Below are positions 38,960 to 50,759 of a stretch of 64,000 nucleotides of DNA, in pieces. Under the pieces are notes generated by a model. The model made no database searches, was not told the DNA's origin, and was given only the letters and a program-made list of their open reading frames with translations. The position numbers and the translations under genes are program-made. Location of the stretch: NCBI GenBank assembly GCA_032622095.1, contig CP136066.1, positions 169,022,664-169,086,663 on the forward strand, given 5' to 3'. Numbering within the stretch: the first letter of the stretch is position 1; the number at the start of each line of letters is the position of its first letter. Source of the stretch: Siphonodentalium dalli. Taxonomy: Eukaryota; Mollusca; Scaphopoda; Gadilida; Siphonodentaliidae.

Positions 38960-39130
38960 CGGGGATTCTTTTGTTTGTAATTAACGAGCGCCTGACTGCG
39001 AGATCGTCTGTTGGAATCACGGAACTAAATGGTTTCCCATAGGCGACAGTGTTAACGTTTAGGCCAAATTCACTGAATTGAAGCCTGCAGGCCATATCAG
39101 TGATGTTTACCCGGCTAGATTGACACCAGT
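38960..39130. repeat. Diverged piece of the 23.1/24.4 kb repeat
   Basis: GGAACTAAATGGTTTCCCATAGGCGACAGTGTTAACGTTT (39018-39057) parallels the start of the 450-bp repeats at 23083 and 24424 (GGAACTAAATGTTTTCCATA ... GTTAACGTTT). The rest has diverged. Confidence 0.6.
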
Positions 39131-40090
39131 TGATCACGAAAATGGACGAAAAATCATAGGTCGTGTGTTTACTTTTTACAATAAATCCCCAAGTGTACGA
39201 CAGCCAAATTTGATCTGGACAAATCCAGAACTACAGCAGCTAGTTAAATAAATTTCCCGCTCACAAAAATCCATTCCCCCATTCATTCACCAGTTTAAAT
39301 TATTTAGATATGATGTACAAATCAAATAAACGCGATGTCATCCTTTAATAACGTGTCGCATGTATCAGGTGAAGGTCATTATTCAGTTACCTTCACCTTT
39401 AGCATTCCACGGCGTACTCGTTCCCCGACTCTGGAACACATTTAGCTCCCTGATTCCTGTTGCTAACCACTGCGTAAACAAAATGGCGTCTTTTGCTTTC
39501 TTTTAGTGTCGAAACAATATCGATAGCACGCTATGTTTCCTTTCTGACTCTAGCTTTCATTTACCCGCTTATTAATAAACGCTTGAATTAATTTTAAATG
39601 GATACATTTCGTTTATTATTTATAGTGGCCTAATAAAAGTGGGAAAGCACCCAAATGAGCATTACAAATAAAGCTTTGAAATTTAATCATCATACTCATA
39701 GAATGAGCATTGTTGTCATTTCCGCCGAATTATTTCTTAACTAAAACTAAAAACTATTAATAACATATCAAGGTGGTGAATGATCAATTAGCAAAACTTA
39801 GTGATGTTTATATAACCAGGCTTGAAGGAAGCGGGAAGTTTTAATCTTCCCCAAAGCAATGCTAATTGAATATGATCACACTTCAGTTAAAACAATGTTG
39901 ACACATCGCGGAGAGGGCTAATCATCGCTGATTTGACGTGTTTAATCAACAACGAAGCCATTGACAATATTGTTTTATTTCGCGTGTGACTTCTGAGTTC
40001 ATAGTGCGATGGTTCAATCAACTACAGCATGACATCTACACTTACTAGTAGCTATTATTAAGTATCTTCGGTTTAAACAAAGAGTTATAC
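39131..40090. other. Nothing recognised
   Basis: Noncoding AT-rich sequence with no supported feature. Confidence 0.4.
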
Positions 40091-40093
40091 AGA

Positions 40094-40550
40094 CAACTTT
40101 AAAATATATATAGTTTTTTTTGTATGCCAAACATAATCAGCGCGTAAATAGTGTATTGTCATCAAGACGTACGATGTTGTACGTAAACAAGAGCCTGATC
40201 GTGTGACAGAAGTTTTGCTTCTGTTTACATAACACAGCGCAATTTTATTGGTTAATCACACACAAATTATATAAACGATCTTTATTATTTCCCTATCAGG
40301 AAAACAGTAACCAATAGCGCTCTTTATGTTTACCATATCCGTATCTAAACAAAAGGCAGGAAAATAACGTTTTTTGCTTTTGTTTACATAACAAAGGAAA
40401 CACATTTGACGATAACATACTGTTTATGCCATATTTTTGATTGGTATAAGAACAAAGTATGTCTATATATTACTATTCTTTCTGTTTATGGCGGTTTTTG
40501 ACGGAGGTGAAGATTTTAACAGCATACCATCACCAACGCCGCCCGTATCT
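40094..40550. mobile_element. Left-truncated copy of the TTAA element at 10.5 kb
   Basis: It follows 10588-11019 closely (CCAAACATAATCAGCGCGTA, TTTACATAACACAGCGCAAT, AACGCCGCCCGTATCT) and ends at TTAA (40551-40554). The left TIR is missing; similarity begins at an inner TTAAAATATATATAG shared by both copies. Confidence 0.75.
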
Positions 40551-40849
40551 TTAAGTATTTATGTAAATGCAAACTATTAAACAATAAAGCGCCACATCAT
40601 AGAGAGAAAAACTAATGTATATTCACATATTATAAATAAAGCTTATAGTAATCAGATTGGGTATTGTGAATATGTATTTAAAAGCCTATAAAATTGAGAT
40701 ATACCCCCCCCCCGACTTTCACAAGTGAAATGTTTTCTTAATTTGTCTTCGAGCTAATTTAGAATTATCAATTGATCGTGCAGAATCCTGTTTGCAACCA
40801 GTGTTGCCATGTTTCGGAGTCAGAGTCTGACTTCCAATGGCTCTTAGAT

Positions 40850-41281
40850 GTGTCATGGTGTTTTTGACATCGTACAGATGGATTGTTACTAGATCCACCT
40901 TTATGCCTATAATGTCCGAAATGTTATTCCAGGCGGTCCTGATTGAATCTGTTGGTCAAAACAAAGTCAGCACCTTTATCCAGAGTGTATTTAACACAGC
41001 TCAGAATTGAGGAAACAGTTATTCTCCGGCCTGAAATGGTCTGCCTGCTGATTTGCATCCCCACGGACCTTTGTCTTGATGCCTTTATCCTTCCGCGCAT
41101 TGACAGCATTCTCCCATTCTTTCAGATAGTTCAGAAAGTCGTTGTATTCGAGCCACGATAATATTGCATCATCCTTGTCTCTATAAACATCTATGTTTAC
41201 ATTTCTGTTTGTCACACACTCGCCCATATTCCGTGTATTCAGACAATCATACCATTTGTTAAATGTCTTTATGAAGCTCAC
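40850..41281 (-). pseudogene. P-element/THAP9-like transposase, C-terminal remnant
   Basis: Minus strand: FIKTFNKWYDCLNTRN, then RDKDDAILSWLEYNDFLNYL and KEWENAV. After a frame change near 41050 comes ISGRRITVSSILSCVKYTLD with GADFVLTNRFNQDRLE, a stop (TAA), then HFGHYRHKGGSSNNPSVR. In P-superfamily transposases the block F..FDC.N...WL...FL.YL.EWE..V precedes the T.RFNQD.LE..FG..R..GG...NPS motif, exactly as here. The frameshift and stop make it a pseudogene. The catalytic N-terminal half may be represented by the fragments at 45.6-45.83 and 58.2-58.45 kb. Confidence 0.82.
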
Positions 41282-42177
41282 AGTTTATGTAACATTGTCA
41301 CAACACATAAGCTCGAGTACATTTGCCACTGTACTACTGAGTACACTTGCAGCCAAACGGACTTTCATATATGGCTTTAGATATACATGCGCATTAATTA
41401 GTTTTGGACATAGTCAGTTGATCAGTTTTAGAATACTTTTCGTACAAGTCCAATATGTGAAGCAGGAGATATCCTTTCCATTGATCCACAATTTCCTCGA
41501 CTTTGGATATGCATAAGAGTTACTAAAGCAAATTATTACTTGATCCTACTCTTATTCCATTCAATAAACCCATTCTATAAATAGAGGATCTCACATGAGT
41601 TTCTAGTTTATACGGAATTTATCAACCGAGTTCACTAAATTCGATTTGAGCCGAGGTTTACCGAGGCTAAAATAGAATTTAGACGAGGTTGATACATTAC
41701 GTATAAAATAGGACGAGTGTGAGATACCTTTTATCACATGATCAAATAAACCCGAAGCAACGCGCAATATTCATCGAAAACAACAATCATAAACTACAGC
41801 GATCGCAAGTTATTTGAAGAACGCCGTGACGTCATCGCACGCGCTGATATTAAACGTGTCTATTACCGATAATTATGAAACTGCTTTTAGGGCAACATTA
41901 TGTGATAAATTGTGATATTAAACGTTCGTTTAATAACAGGAAATAGTGCCAGATGACTAATTTTCTGAAAATAAGCGTACAACGAAGGTCCTATCAAATG
42001 AGTAAATAAATTAGTAAGACCCTAACATGATTTGAGAGCATTTTATATTTTAAATTATTCTGATTGGTACCATCTTGACAGTAACAATAGTACTACTCTT
42101 CATCCCCTTTCCTTTGGAAAACGATGTTGCCTCCTCCAATGTTTTCAGTAACGCAAGTTCTTTATCTGTGTCTGTAC
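41282..42177. repeat. Fold-back repeat, copy of 11.3-11.5 kb, plus plain sequence
   Basis: 41600-41745 forms a fold-back (TATACGGAATTTATCAACC with GGTTGATACATTACGTATA). 41675-41870 is the inverse of 11280-11500 including TGACGTCATCGCACGCG. Nothing else is recognised. Confidence 0.6.
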
Positions 42178-43408
42178 ACTGTATACATCAATTATAGTTT
42201 TATAAGATATGCCTACATAAAATAGAGTATGATGTCTAGATGATCATGCCTTTATCTGTTCTGGATAAGGTCTGATAACACTATACATGCATTCGTTGTA
42301 GTAATTTCCACACACATGCCCTTGATGTGACCTTTTAATAATTCGGCAAACTAAACTATTGCCCACAATGTAACCTAACCCAGATAAATGTTAATGAAAT
42401 TTACTTTCCGAAACTAAAGGCCACGACTATTCTAACGCATGAAGATGGGATGTAGTTAATTGAAAGTTGTAAATAAAGTTAAGTCACCTAAAAACAAAAA
42501 TCCGTGACAATGAAAAGGCACTCCAAATAAAGAATTATTTTAATACAGATTACTAGCCCTTTTAATTAGCAACGATTTACTTAAAGCGTTGTGCTGTTAG
42601 TTTATCATGTTAGATACTTTAAATAGACAAGACATTTATCTCTCACATTTTATAAAGGACCACATAAAAGTGCAGTTAATTTATTAAAGTCGGAGAGCTT
42701 CTCTTAGTTTAGGTGTCAACCATATTTGTTGAGTTCCAGATATAAGAATTACTAACTTACCTTTAGCTCGGATTTCATTCCAAGTCGAATAGAATTTCAA
42801 TTTTTTTCCCTGCCCCATCCAGATTCTCCTTCCCTTTCATGAGTTGGTATTCATTCAATATCTGCAGAAAAGAAACATGAAGAAATTTGAAGAGTAAACA
42901 CAACTTGAATGGCCATCTTAATACCTGAGAGTTATGTAAATTGAGAGTGCATCCTTGGTTGGATTATATAGTCTGCACTATTTAATATGGTACATATTAT
43001 ATATTTATAAATGTAACTAACAACCAGATCCATATAAGTTTCCTAAATTATGACTAGCTTAGCAATGTGTCTAGGATGGCTTTAATCACTGCCTATCTTA
43101 AATTGTAGTTCTTAATATATGTTTCAACACATTCGTTGCATGGCTCATGCAGGTATTAGAGAATAGACATTTATGGCAAAAATTGCGATTAATTTTAAAG
43201 CTCGGATACATGTACATAATCTGGGGTCGGTCTAAATTTTTTGTACAGCATTTTGCAGAACTGGGTAGAATTTGTATAGCATTCCCTACCAATACATGTT
43301 TTTCAATGACAGTTGGTTTAGTAGCAAATTGGAAATTGCATTGCGAATTGCAATGCGAATCCAGTTAAATCGAGCCCCTATAACGTAATAGTAAGATTAT
43401 TCACTTAC

Positions 43409-43740
43409 ATATTCAATGTCATTGAAGCATGGGAATTCCTCGAGTATAGGTGCTATGGCACCTCCTTCCAGTCCCTTCAGCCATTCTCGTCTTTTGGTGA
43501 ATGATTCCTTTAAAAGCAGCTTTATGTGACTGGAAGGTTTCGATTTTTCTGACTCTGCCTTCATTTCAGCCAAGTGGTCGGTATAATCATCCTGGCTGGT
43601 GAAATAATGTGACTGCACAGATCGCCTTTTAAAAGAAGAGATCTTTATTTTTGTCTGTTTTTTGTCAACATCCATACTCTTTCTCATGTTTTAAGGCGCA
43701 AGTTTCTGATCTTAGCACTCAGTCGATCATTGAATACAGA
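43409..43740 (-). pseudogene. SAMD3-like exon, copy A
   Basis: Acceptor TTTTTTTCAG/TCTG, donor GAATAT/GTAAGT. It encodes SVFNDRLSAKIRNLRLK, then a frameshift and TGA, then RKSMDVDKKQTKIKISSFKR, HIKLLLKESFTKRREWLKGL and IAPILEEFPCFNDIEY. The R..LL..TF..RR.WI......ILE.FP pattern belongs to the SAMD3-like repetitive proteins. Copy B has AAAAACAAGAG where A has AAAACATGAG, so B is in frame at that point and A is not. Confidence 0.72.
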
Positions 43741-44070
43741 CTGAAAAAAAGCTACAATTGTTAAATAGTAACTGCCCTTTCACTACTACAGTCTTAGCAA
43801 TATCATATCGGTAGAGTGTTAAGTAGACTATGCTGACAAATGTCGAGATATATGGCCTAGCAACTGAAATGATGATAAACCCCAATCAAACAACCAAACA
43901 CAAAATCAGCTTACAGGGGAATCTACTACACTCACCTTAATGATCTGCAGATATATCACATAGTTAAATTTGATAATACAAGCACAGCCTGACAATAACA
44001 TAAGTGCTCGCTCAGATGTTTCAAAACAATTGGGTTCAATAAATCTTGAAATAGTTAGTTTGAATAGCAA

Positions 44071-44233
44071 CTAGAGCTGAAACAATTAATCAAAGAATCG
44101 ATAAATCGTCCATTAATTCACTAATGATTAATGAGATAACCGATTAATCACCTGAGTTGAATCCAGGCCTACCATTATAATATGTTGATGACTAAAATTG
44201 GTAAATTCTGTTTGGAATATTATTTATGTACAC
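44071..44233. mobile_element. Left half of a TIR element (copy A)
   Basis: It begins GCAACTAGAGCTGAAACAAT and contains ATTAATGAGATAACCGATTA. The matching inverted end, TTTCAGCTCTAGTTGC, is found only in copy B (53238-53254), where this left end is missing. So each duplicate kept a different half. Confidence 0.6.
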
Positions 44234-44252
44234 GGAAACGACCCATGCTTAC

Positions 44253-44470
44253 CCATGGTTCTGTACCAGTTGGCATCCGAATGCATGGGTACTTCAAATA
44301 CATTTGTTCTCCCACCTGCTTGTACTAGGACGACTCCTTGATCCTAAACACATTCGTATAGAAGCTTCCGCATTCTGATATCAAGTGGTTGAATGATGCC
44401 AAACTATTGCCATTTCTTAAGGCTTCTTCCAGTCCCGATGAAAAGGTGGGAATCGGAACTGTGAATATTT
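44253..44470 (-). pseudogene. SAMD3-like exon, copy A, with in-frame stop
   Basis: 218 bases, acceptor TTTTCCAG/AAAT, donor CCATGG/GTAAGC. IFTVPIPTFSSGLEEALRNG ... FYTNVFRIKESS, then TAG, then YKQVGEQMYLKYPCIRMPTG. The VG..M..KYP.I segment is the usual SAMD3-like block. Copy B has AAG in place of the TAG, so B is open here. Confidence 0.75.
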
Positions 44471-44840
44471 CTGGAAAAACATTTATATGAATATTAAATA
44501 TTTGTACTTGGTATTGGTAATGCATACAATAAATTTGAGACATATTATGGCTCAAGGAAACATTCAGAGCATAGCAAGTGGAAAAACTGTATATCTATCT
44601 GAGATCGCCTGAATAAGATAATCCATCTTTAAATAAGTTTGTATTCAAAATACATGAACATCCACATGTACATTTAGCTTCCATCTACACATATGACAAT
44701 AGGCATCAACAGTACATGTAACATTCATGAGAAATATTAAGATAATCATCGTGAATGCCTGAATGGTTGCTGAGGTAACAATACCAGTACCTCCACTTAT
44801 TGAAGTTACTAGGAGGCTAAAAAAATTGTTTGATACATAC

Positions 44841-45068
44841 TCTGTGCAGGTTTGGCTGGCAATGAAGATGACACGATTGACTCATCTGGCAAATCAGCTC
44901 TGCTTGGTCTCTCTCTGCATTTACTTCATTGGCAGAATGTTGTTGTGTCTGTTATTGTTGTCTAGATCTCCATACCTCACCACCCTCCAGACAACAGAGG
45001 ACATCATCATTAAGAATCAGAAATACTTCATCATCATCCACCTCGATTCCTTCTTTCTCTGTTACAAT
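44841..45068 (-). pseudogene. CIDE-N-like domain, second half, copy A
   Basis: IVTEKEGIEVDDDEVFLILN and CCLEGGEVWRSRQQ match the second half of CIDE-N domains (VLEEDGTxVDDEEYF.xLx..T..M.L..GE.W), a ubiquitin-like fold known from CAD/ICAD and CIDE proteins. A TAA follows RQQ, and a two-base insertion further on breaks the frame (the exon is 228 bases, in B 232). The first half of the domain is not found upstream. Confidence 0.72.
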
Positions 45069-45579
45069 CTTTGCAGCGTGTATGGACAAAAGAGCTGATG
45101 CTGCGACGATGTAAATGAGTGGAAATTTGTGCAAAGTAGACAATTCAAATAAAGTGCCAGCGGTGAAGAAAGTGTCGGGTTACTGTTTCCAACTTTTTAT
45201 GAACAAAGGCAACGACCAGTCTAACCTGAGAACAAATTTCGTCTCAAAGTTGATATAGCTGCTTAGTGAATGAAACTTGTACTGGAGTCATAAATTACCA
45301 TGTTTGCATCATTCATAGAGCACATGGGTGTATTTTGAACTAATACATGGCTCAAATTCAAACAGTTGTTGCATATATTCTGTTCAGTATAAAAGGAGAT
45401 GGTCCCGTAAATGGCTGGATTAAGCGTACAATACAACTTTAAAGTAATGGTGTCACGGTGTCCCTCTTCCAGTTGTCAAACAAAAACAAACATGACAACT
45501 GAGATGGAGTTAGAAGTTAAACCCTGTGCTCTATCTACTATATGTACATGCATATTTGACATTCAATGGCATGTGTTTG

Positions 45580-45834
45580 TTAACAATATATTTTCCTCGA
45601 CTTGTCAAGGGGATTGATGCTATAATTAACACCATCGTCGCCAGAGAGAAGCTCAAAAAGCTTTTGGTTGGCCGAAGCACCATCACACGTAAGGAACAGA
45701 ACTCTGAATCCAACGACACATTCCAATACGATCACTGCTTTCTCCATGATAGGCCATGCGACCAAACTTGTTAGTGAAATACCAGACAACATACTAGTAG
45801 TACTTCCTAGATATTGAGTGGAGAGGATTAGCAA
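45580..45834 (-). pseudogene. P-like transposase fragment, RNase H region, copy A
   Basis: Minus strand: LSGISLTSLVAWPIMEKAVI, then VGFRVLFLTCDGASANQKLF and NYSINPLDKSRKIYC before TAA. The pattern FxVL.L..DGAS.N..LF.L........NP......IY is the RNase H-fold segment of P/THAP9-like transposases, where the Asp is catalytic. The frame stops where the DVPHLLK block should follow. It lies at the end of duplication copy A. Confidence 0.78.
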
Positions 45835-45858
45835 GCGCTATAACAGTATGTTGTAAAC

Positions 45859-46889
45859 AGCATGGTATGACTTTAACCAACGTTTACTTATCAGACAGAT
45901 AGCCACGGTGTTGAGTGTTTTCTTATCGCACACTCCTTAAGTACTGTACCGTAACATAAAATGGCGTTTGTTGACTAACACTGTGTACGATGTAATGAAC
46001 GTTGACTACACACTGTTAAAAAAAATTCCGTTATTTTACGGAACAACATTTTTATTATAATACACATTAATAACAGGAGTTTCTCAACATATAATCAATA
46101 CAAAGGTGATTTGAATAACAAACATACAGACACAGTTGGAAGTTTGGATCAGGACTATCTATATACCAACTGGAGAATTGCCTGTCAAAAAGGAAGGTAA
46201 TGGATCAAAGCACAACTCATTTAGTGCCTTAATCCTATACAATCTGCATAGAACAAGCTGAATTGTGTCACTATACTATAATAGGGGAGACATATACCCA
46301 AAAACAATGTTGATTAATTAGAAATAATTTTTATCCTGAGCGAATTTCAAGGGCAATATGGAATTTCCAACCTTCAACAAGAGCACGCCGTCGGGGCGTG
46401 GGCACAATACCACCTTACTGGAGTAAAGTGGGGCAAGGTTTAATTCATTCGTTTGAAACTTGGTTCAGTTCACTCGATTCAATCTAAAGTTATCATCTGG
46501 AAACCGCATATCAGGTAAAAATCTGAGTCGAAAAGGGGCATAACTCAGTCAAAATCATGCGGACAGAACCCATATTCACACTTTATCTGTATTTTGGTGT
46601 GTTAAAGTAACATACCAAATTTGGTTCAGTTCACTCAATTCAATCTAAAGTTATCATCCGGAAACCAAATACGGACGGACAGACGGACGGACAACCCATT
46701 TCCATAATACGAGCTTTTTTTCAAAAGGGCGTATAAAAATGTGTTATGTCTCAGTCTTTCTACAACGGATCACCATGAAATTTTGTATACCATGTTTTAA
46801 GATGCGCGTGCCAAATATTGAGTTGAATTAGACATATATACACATATGAGATTCGACAAACAAACGAAAATTGAAAATTGCGACAGATA
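45859..46889. repeat. Dispersed repeat with a GGACGGACAGAC tail, plus plain sequence
   Basis: 46375-46720 contains GGGCATAACTCAGTCAAAAT and two copies of TTGGTTCAGTTCACTC(G/A)ATT (46460 and 46623), then (GGAC/GGACAGAC)n at 46672-46692. This type of repeat is common in bivalve genomes to my knowledge. The rest shows nothing. Confidence 0.55.
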
Positions 46890-47230
46890 AACATATATAT
46901 TGAAATATGGGTGGCGGTGGGCATGCCGAGCAGCTTCTTCTGTTACTTCTGGCCTTGGTTTCAAGCCGTATTTCCCCTGAAGATCATCCACCAATATTGT
47001 TACCATTGCTCTGCGCTCCTTGTTTGTTGGAATTTTTCCCTGGTTGAGTTTTTTATTGAGAGTATATGTAAATTTGTCCCATGGCACTGAGTAATGGGCT
47101 GATGGCGGCTTCTCACTTTGATCAGTCAAAACAGGTTCATTTGTAGCTGTAATACTGCTTGTGGCTGCAGATAGTTCCTTGGATTTTGAAGGCAAATCAG
47201 TACGATTAGTATCCTGTATGCTGCATGTTC
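46890..47230 (-). CDS. SAMD3-like exon of the CIDE-N gene (exon 3)
   Basis: Acceptor ACTTCAG/GAAC at 47231 fits the phase left by exon 2 (G plus GA makes Gly). A Ser/Thr-rich linker is followed by HYSVPWDKFTYTLNKKLNQG, TNKERRAMVTILVDDLQGKY and RPEVTEEAARHA. The W.K.P..L...L..G..P...ERR.M+.I+V.D+. pattern is the core of the SAMD3-like repetitive proteins. No good donor follows; the frame runs into AT-rich sequence at about 46890, so the gene is probably truncated here. Confidence 0.7.
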
Positions 47231-48128
47231 CTGAAGTTCAAATGAAGTATCAAGACCAGTATTAAAACACTTCATTGCAGAAAAATAATAAGCAGCTAAA
47301 TGATGTTAAATTCCAACAACAAAAGTTATATATCTCTTTGTGTGTTAGACAAAAGAGAATGATCAAATTGATTAATACATGTAAATAGAATACATATTGG
47401 TTTAATTGAGATTATATTGTATGTGCCTGATTATCTGCTTTTGGATTATTATATTTATGAAGATATGTATGCAAGCATCACTTTGACATGCGCACTATTG
47501 CAATTCAAGACATAGTATGTACTTGTTCGGGTGCGTGAAACTGATAAGTTAGAATTCAGTTGCTATGCCAACTTGATGAATGTGGCATTCTACCAACATC
47601 ACCGCAAATCTCAAGAAAATAGACCATACCACTCCATAGAAATCATCATCCGAACTATGCTAAATTGTACATATTTACTACTTGAATCGGGACGCATCTA
47701 TCGGCGATAAACTAACGAAAATATTTCGCGATCGACAGTCACTGCATTTAAGTAATATATAAGAATCGCGGTGTGTGTTGTAAATATGGATACAAAATTA
47801 CTACTTTGAACAAGATTATTGACACACAGTATCGATGTGATTAAATTTTGACACGACGTGCATTGAAGTCTTAAAAGGTACAACTTTAGCCATTTGCATG
47901 GCACGGAACAGTAAAGAGTATTCCATGTTGTTCTATTCCTGAATCTTGATATAGAAGAACACAAGAGCGTCTGTTTCACTTATGTATGAAAAATTGAAAA
48001 CAGATTTAAAGTGGCTGTAACCAACGCAAGTCATTTTTAGAGAACATGATGCCAGTGGGAACTACCTAACTATTCAATATATTGTGACCGACAGTTACTA
48101 AGATGCTACAATATAACTATAAATAAAC
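47231..48128. other. Intron of the CIDE-N/SAMD3-like gene, nothing recognised
   Basis: GTTTAT donor at 48128 and CTTCAG acceptor at 47231 bound it. No repeat is evident. Confidence 0.4.
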
Positions 48129-48276
48129 CTTTGTAATTGCCTGCTATACTAGGTTCCGTCCATTGTTCGTCTATTGTTTGAAGCATCAACACACAGTCAG
48201 CCGCGCGTTTCAATTCCATGTAGAATTTAAGACATTCGTCATCATCTATCTCTGAGCCTTCCTTCTCTAGCACAAC
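48129..48276 (-). CDS. CIDE-N gene exon 2
   Basis: Acceptor AATTACAG/GTTG, donor TACAAAG/GTTTAT, 148 bases. VVLEKEGSEIDDDECLKFYM and CVLMLQTIDEQW complete a CIDE-N-like domain: the acidic EIDDDE turn and the final W are the conserved landmarks. Intact in frame with exon 1 (phase 0) and exon 3 (phase 1). Confidence 0.8.
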
Positions 48277-48677
48277 CTGTAATTTCAACAAAATGTATTC
48301 AACATGAATACTCATCATATATCTGATGGACACAAATTATTCGCTTAAATGAATGTTCTGCACATGAAGAATGGGAACTTTTTGACTGGTTATTAAATAA
48401 ATTTCAAATGGTGGTAACTTGTCAATTCTCAAAATTCCAAGATTTCATTATGTGGTGATCTTGCTGCTAGCAATGTGCCATTTATATACATGTGTGTACA
48501 ATTATGTAATATCAGGCACAATAAAGTACAAATAAGGTAAATAATACTTGGTCATCACTGCACAATATTCAAGCTAGTTGATACCAGGGTTACCAAATTT
48601 TGTAACACAATAAGGAACTCTTCAAGTGTCAATATCGTCAGTTACAATATACTAATATAATAATACTAGTACTGTAC

Positions 48678-48806
48678 CTTCATATTTTTCGGATCGTCTG
48701 AAATTTCCAACTTCTTAAGACCAGCCATTTTCAGTCCCTTCAAATTGTTTGCCACAACCATTTTTCTTAGTACTCGCTGACAATTCCAGATTTTGTAAAT
48801 TTTCAT
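48678..48806 (-). CDS. CIDE-N gene exon 1 (start codon)
   Basis: ATG at 48806, 43 codons, donor ATGAAG/GTACAG. KIYKIWNCQRVLRKMVVANN and LKKLEI are the first strand, basic RKxVVA turn and helix of a CIDE-N-like domain (K.W...R..RKGV.A..L..L...A..KL.I). An acceptor ATATTTCAG lies 10 bases before the ATG, so a 5' untranslated exon is likely upstream. With 48129-48276 and 46890-47230 this is the most intact gene of the cluster. CIDE-N domains mediate homotypic pairing in cell-death nucleases and lipid-droplet proteins; the function here is unknown. Confidence 0.78.
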
Positions 48807-49761
48807 GTTGATAAATCTGAAATATCGAAAGGATAAATTATTCACCATTAAACAAATTAATAAGGCTATACAAAAATGGGTGTCTGCCTGGGACACAGTA
48901 CATGTACTATTCAGTCTATTGTGTACCTTCACCTGCCGAATAATAGTTCAGGACTGTATTTTCACATTAATAATAGTGCAGGCAATTTCACTATATATCT
49001 CATTGCCTACATACAAATATAAAATTGATTTGTTTTAAGTCAAACTTTTGAAAACAGAACCGTTAAACTAACATCCACCAGGGTACACAGAGTCACCACA
49101 CCTAATTTGGTTAAAATCGGTATATGGGGCAGAGGGGAAAATTGTGAACATACAGATGGACAGACAGATCTTACTCTGTAGATATTTTTAGATAAATACA
49201 TATCAGACATATATCAAAACCTAAATAAGAGTTGAACATATGCCGGTATGTAATAGTAGAAGCTTACCACCATTAGCTGAGGTTTGAATGTAGATTATGT
49301 TTCTGGTGTACCAATCACCCCTCCTCCAAAGGGCCCATACAATTCCAAACAGGCTTCTCTCCAGTCATGATGACATTATCTTACCATTATACTCCATTAT
49401 CTATTAACCCTTTCTGTACTAAATACCCATTGATGAGTAGTTCCCTTAGGAAATGTTCAGATAATAAGTTCAACAACCAATGAACATGGACTCTTCTACA
49501 CTTGTATTATTTCACAGTTTCAATAAAAATAATTTATTTATGGTAAATGATGTAGTATAATCCATATATTCTTGTAAAATATGTGTAAACATTGGCAACC
49601 GATGCAGGACCTTTCGTCATTAACATGTGTCCCCTTCAGCTAAAAATAAATCCCATGCAGGACCACTAACATGCCATTAACCACTAACATACGATACACG
49701 AGCAACACTTTCTGCATTAACGAATATCACACAATAGTAATGAGTTCATGACTTTGTTCTC
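48807..49761. other. Nothing recognised
   Basis: Noncoding. 49120-49200 has CAGATGGACAGACAGATC, a decayed tail of the kind seen at 46.7 kb. Confidence 0.35.
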
Positions 49762-50095
49762 AAAGGGGTACTGTACACTAAATCCGGTCACTTTATACTC
49801 AACAGAATATATGCAACAAATGAATTAATTTGAGCCATGGATTGTGAACAATACACTCGTGTGCTCTATAAATAACGCACACAACATGTTAATTATAAAG
49901 ACAATTAATTTAAGGCTGGAGCCAAAAATTCATTTTCGTTATAATTACTGTTGTTTGCATCGTTCGTAGAGCACACAAGTGTATTTTTGCACTAATCCAT
50001 GGACCAAATTCATTTATTTATTGCATGTATTCTGTTGAGTATATAAAGGGAGATGGTCTTAAAAATAGGTTAGATTTAGTGTACAGTACCCCTTT
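49762..50095. mobile_element. 334-bp MITE
   Basis: Ends AAAGGGGTACTGTACACTAA and its inverse pair over at least 23 bp exactly. Inside, ACACTCGTGTGCTCTATAAA pairs with the inverse of TAGAGCACACAAGTGTATT. Related sequence at 25896-26208, 45280-45440 and 54668-54745 shows a small family. Confidence 0.8.
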
Positions 50096-50759
50096 AACAT
50101 TGGATTAGGTCATATATGATCGGTTCAGCAACACTTTTAACAACCCTGATATAGAGATGTATATAAAATTAATTTTGTGACGTAAAACAGCATCATCTCA
50201 ACCAACTTCACTAGCTGGTTTACATCGAAGGACACTTGGACTAGGAACATATATGTAATTGGTCATTAACAGGTTCACTCTGATGCCCATTCAATTACAT
50301 GCAAAAGGTATGAGATTACTGGTAGTCGGCAGTGAAAATGTTAAGAAAACCCATCATGTAATTTACTTATACACTCAACAATCACTGCAATGCATGGTGT
50401 TTTATTGTGAAGTAGCTTTCTCGATATCACGGGGGCTTGTAGATTCCTATGTAATAGAAACTAAAATAGATGAGAATATACCAAAGCCTACACTGTAATG
50501 CATATACATTTGCATGGAGAACTATCATTCTATAATGATTCTATAGTGTCCACATGTTCATGCTTGCATTTCATGAGAATAAACTGGAAAAGGAACTCAT
50601 CAAGGCAGTAGTATATCGTACAAAAAACCCTGTGGGGACCTCATTCTGCAAATGGTAGACACTATTTCCAGACTTGATTAAGTCATCATAAGCCATCCAT
50701 ATAAACCAAAAGAATCAACACTGTCACATTACTAGTAATACATGTTTGACAATACATAC
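50096..50759. other. Nothing recognised
   Basis: Noncoding downstream of the third CIDE-N copy. No further exon could be assigned. Confidence 0.35.

Larger units (their letters stand above)
42178..45858. repeat. Segmental duplication, copy A
   Basis: The block starts at ACATCAATTATAGTTTTATA and ends at GCGCTATAACAGTATGT. It recurs as 51847-58530 in the same orientation. Both hold the CIDE-N/SAMD3-like exons and a P-transposase fragment. Indels separate them: A alone has about 42976-43312 and 43815-44090; B alone has about 53180-53630 and the 3.3-kb insertion 54869-58179. The copies are similar but not identical, so the event is not recent. Confidence 0.85.
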
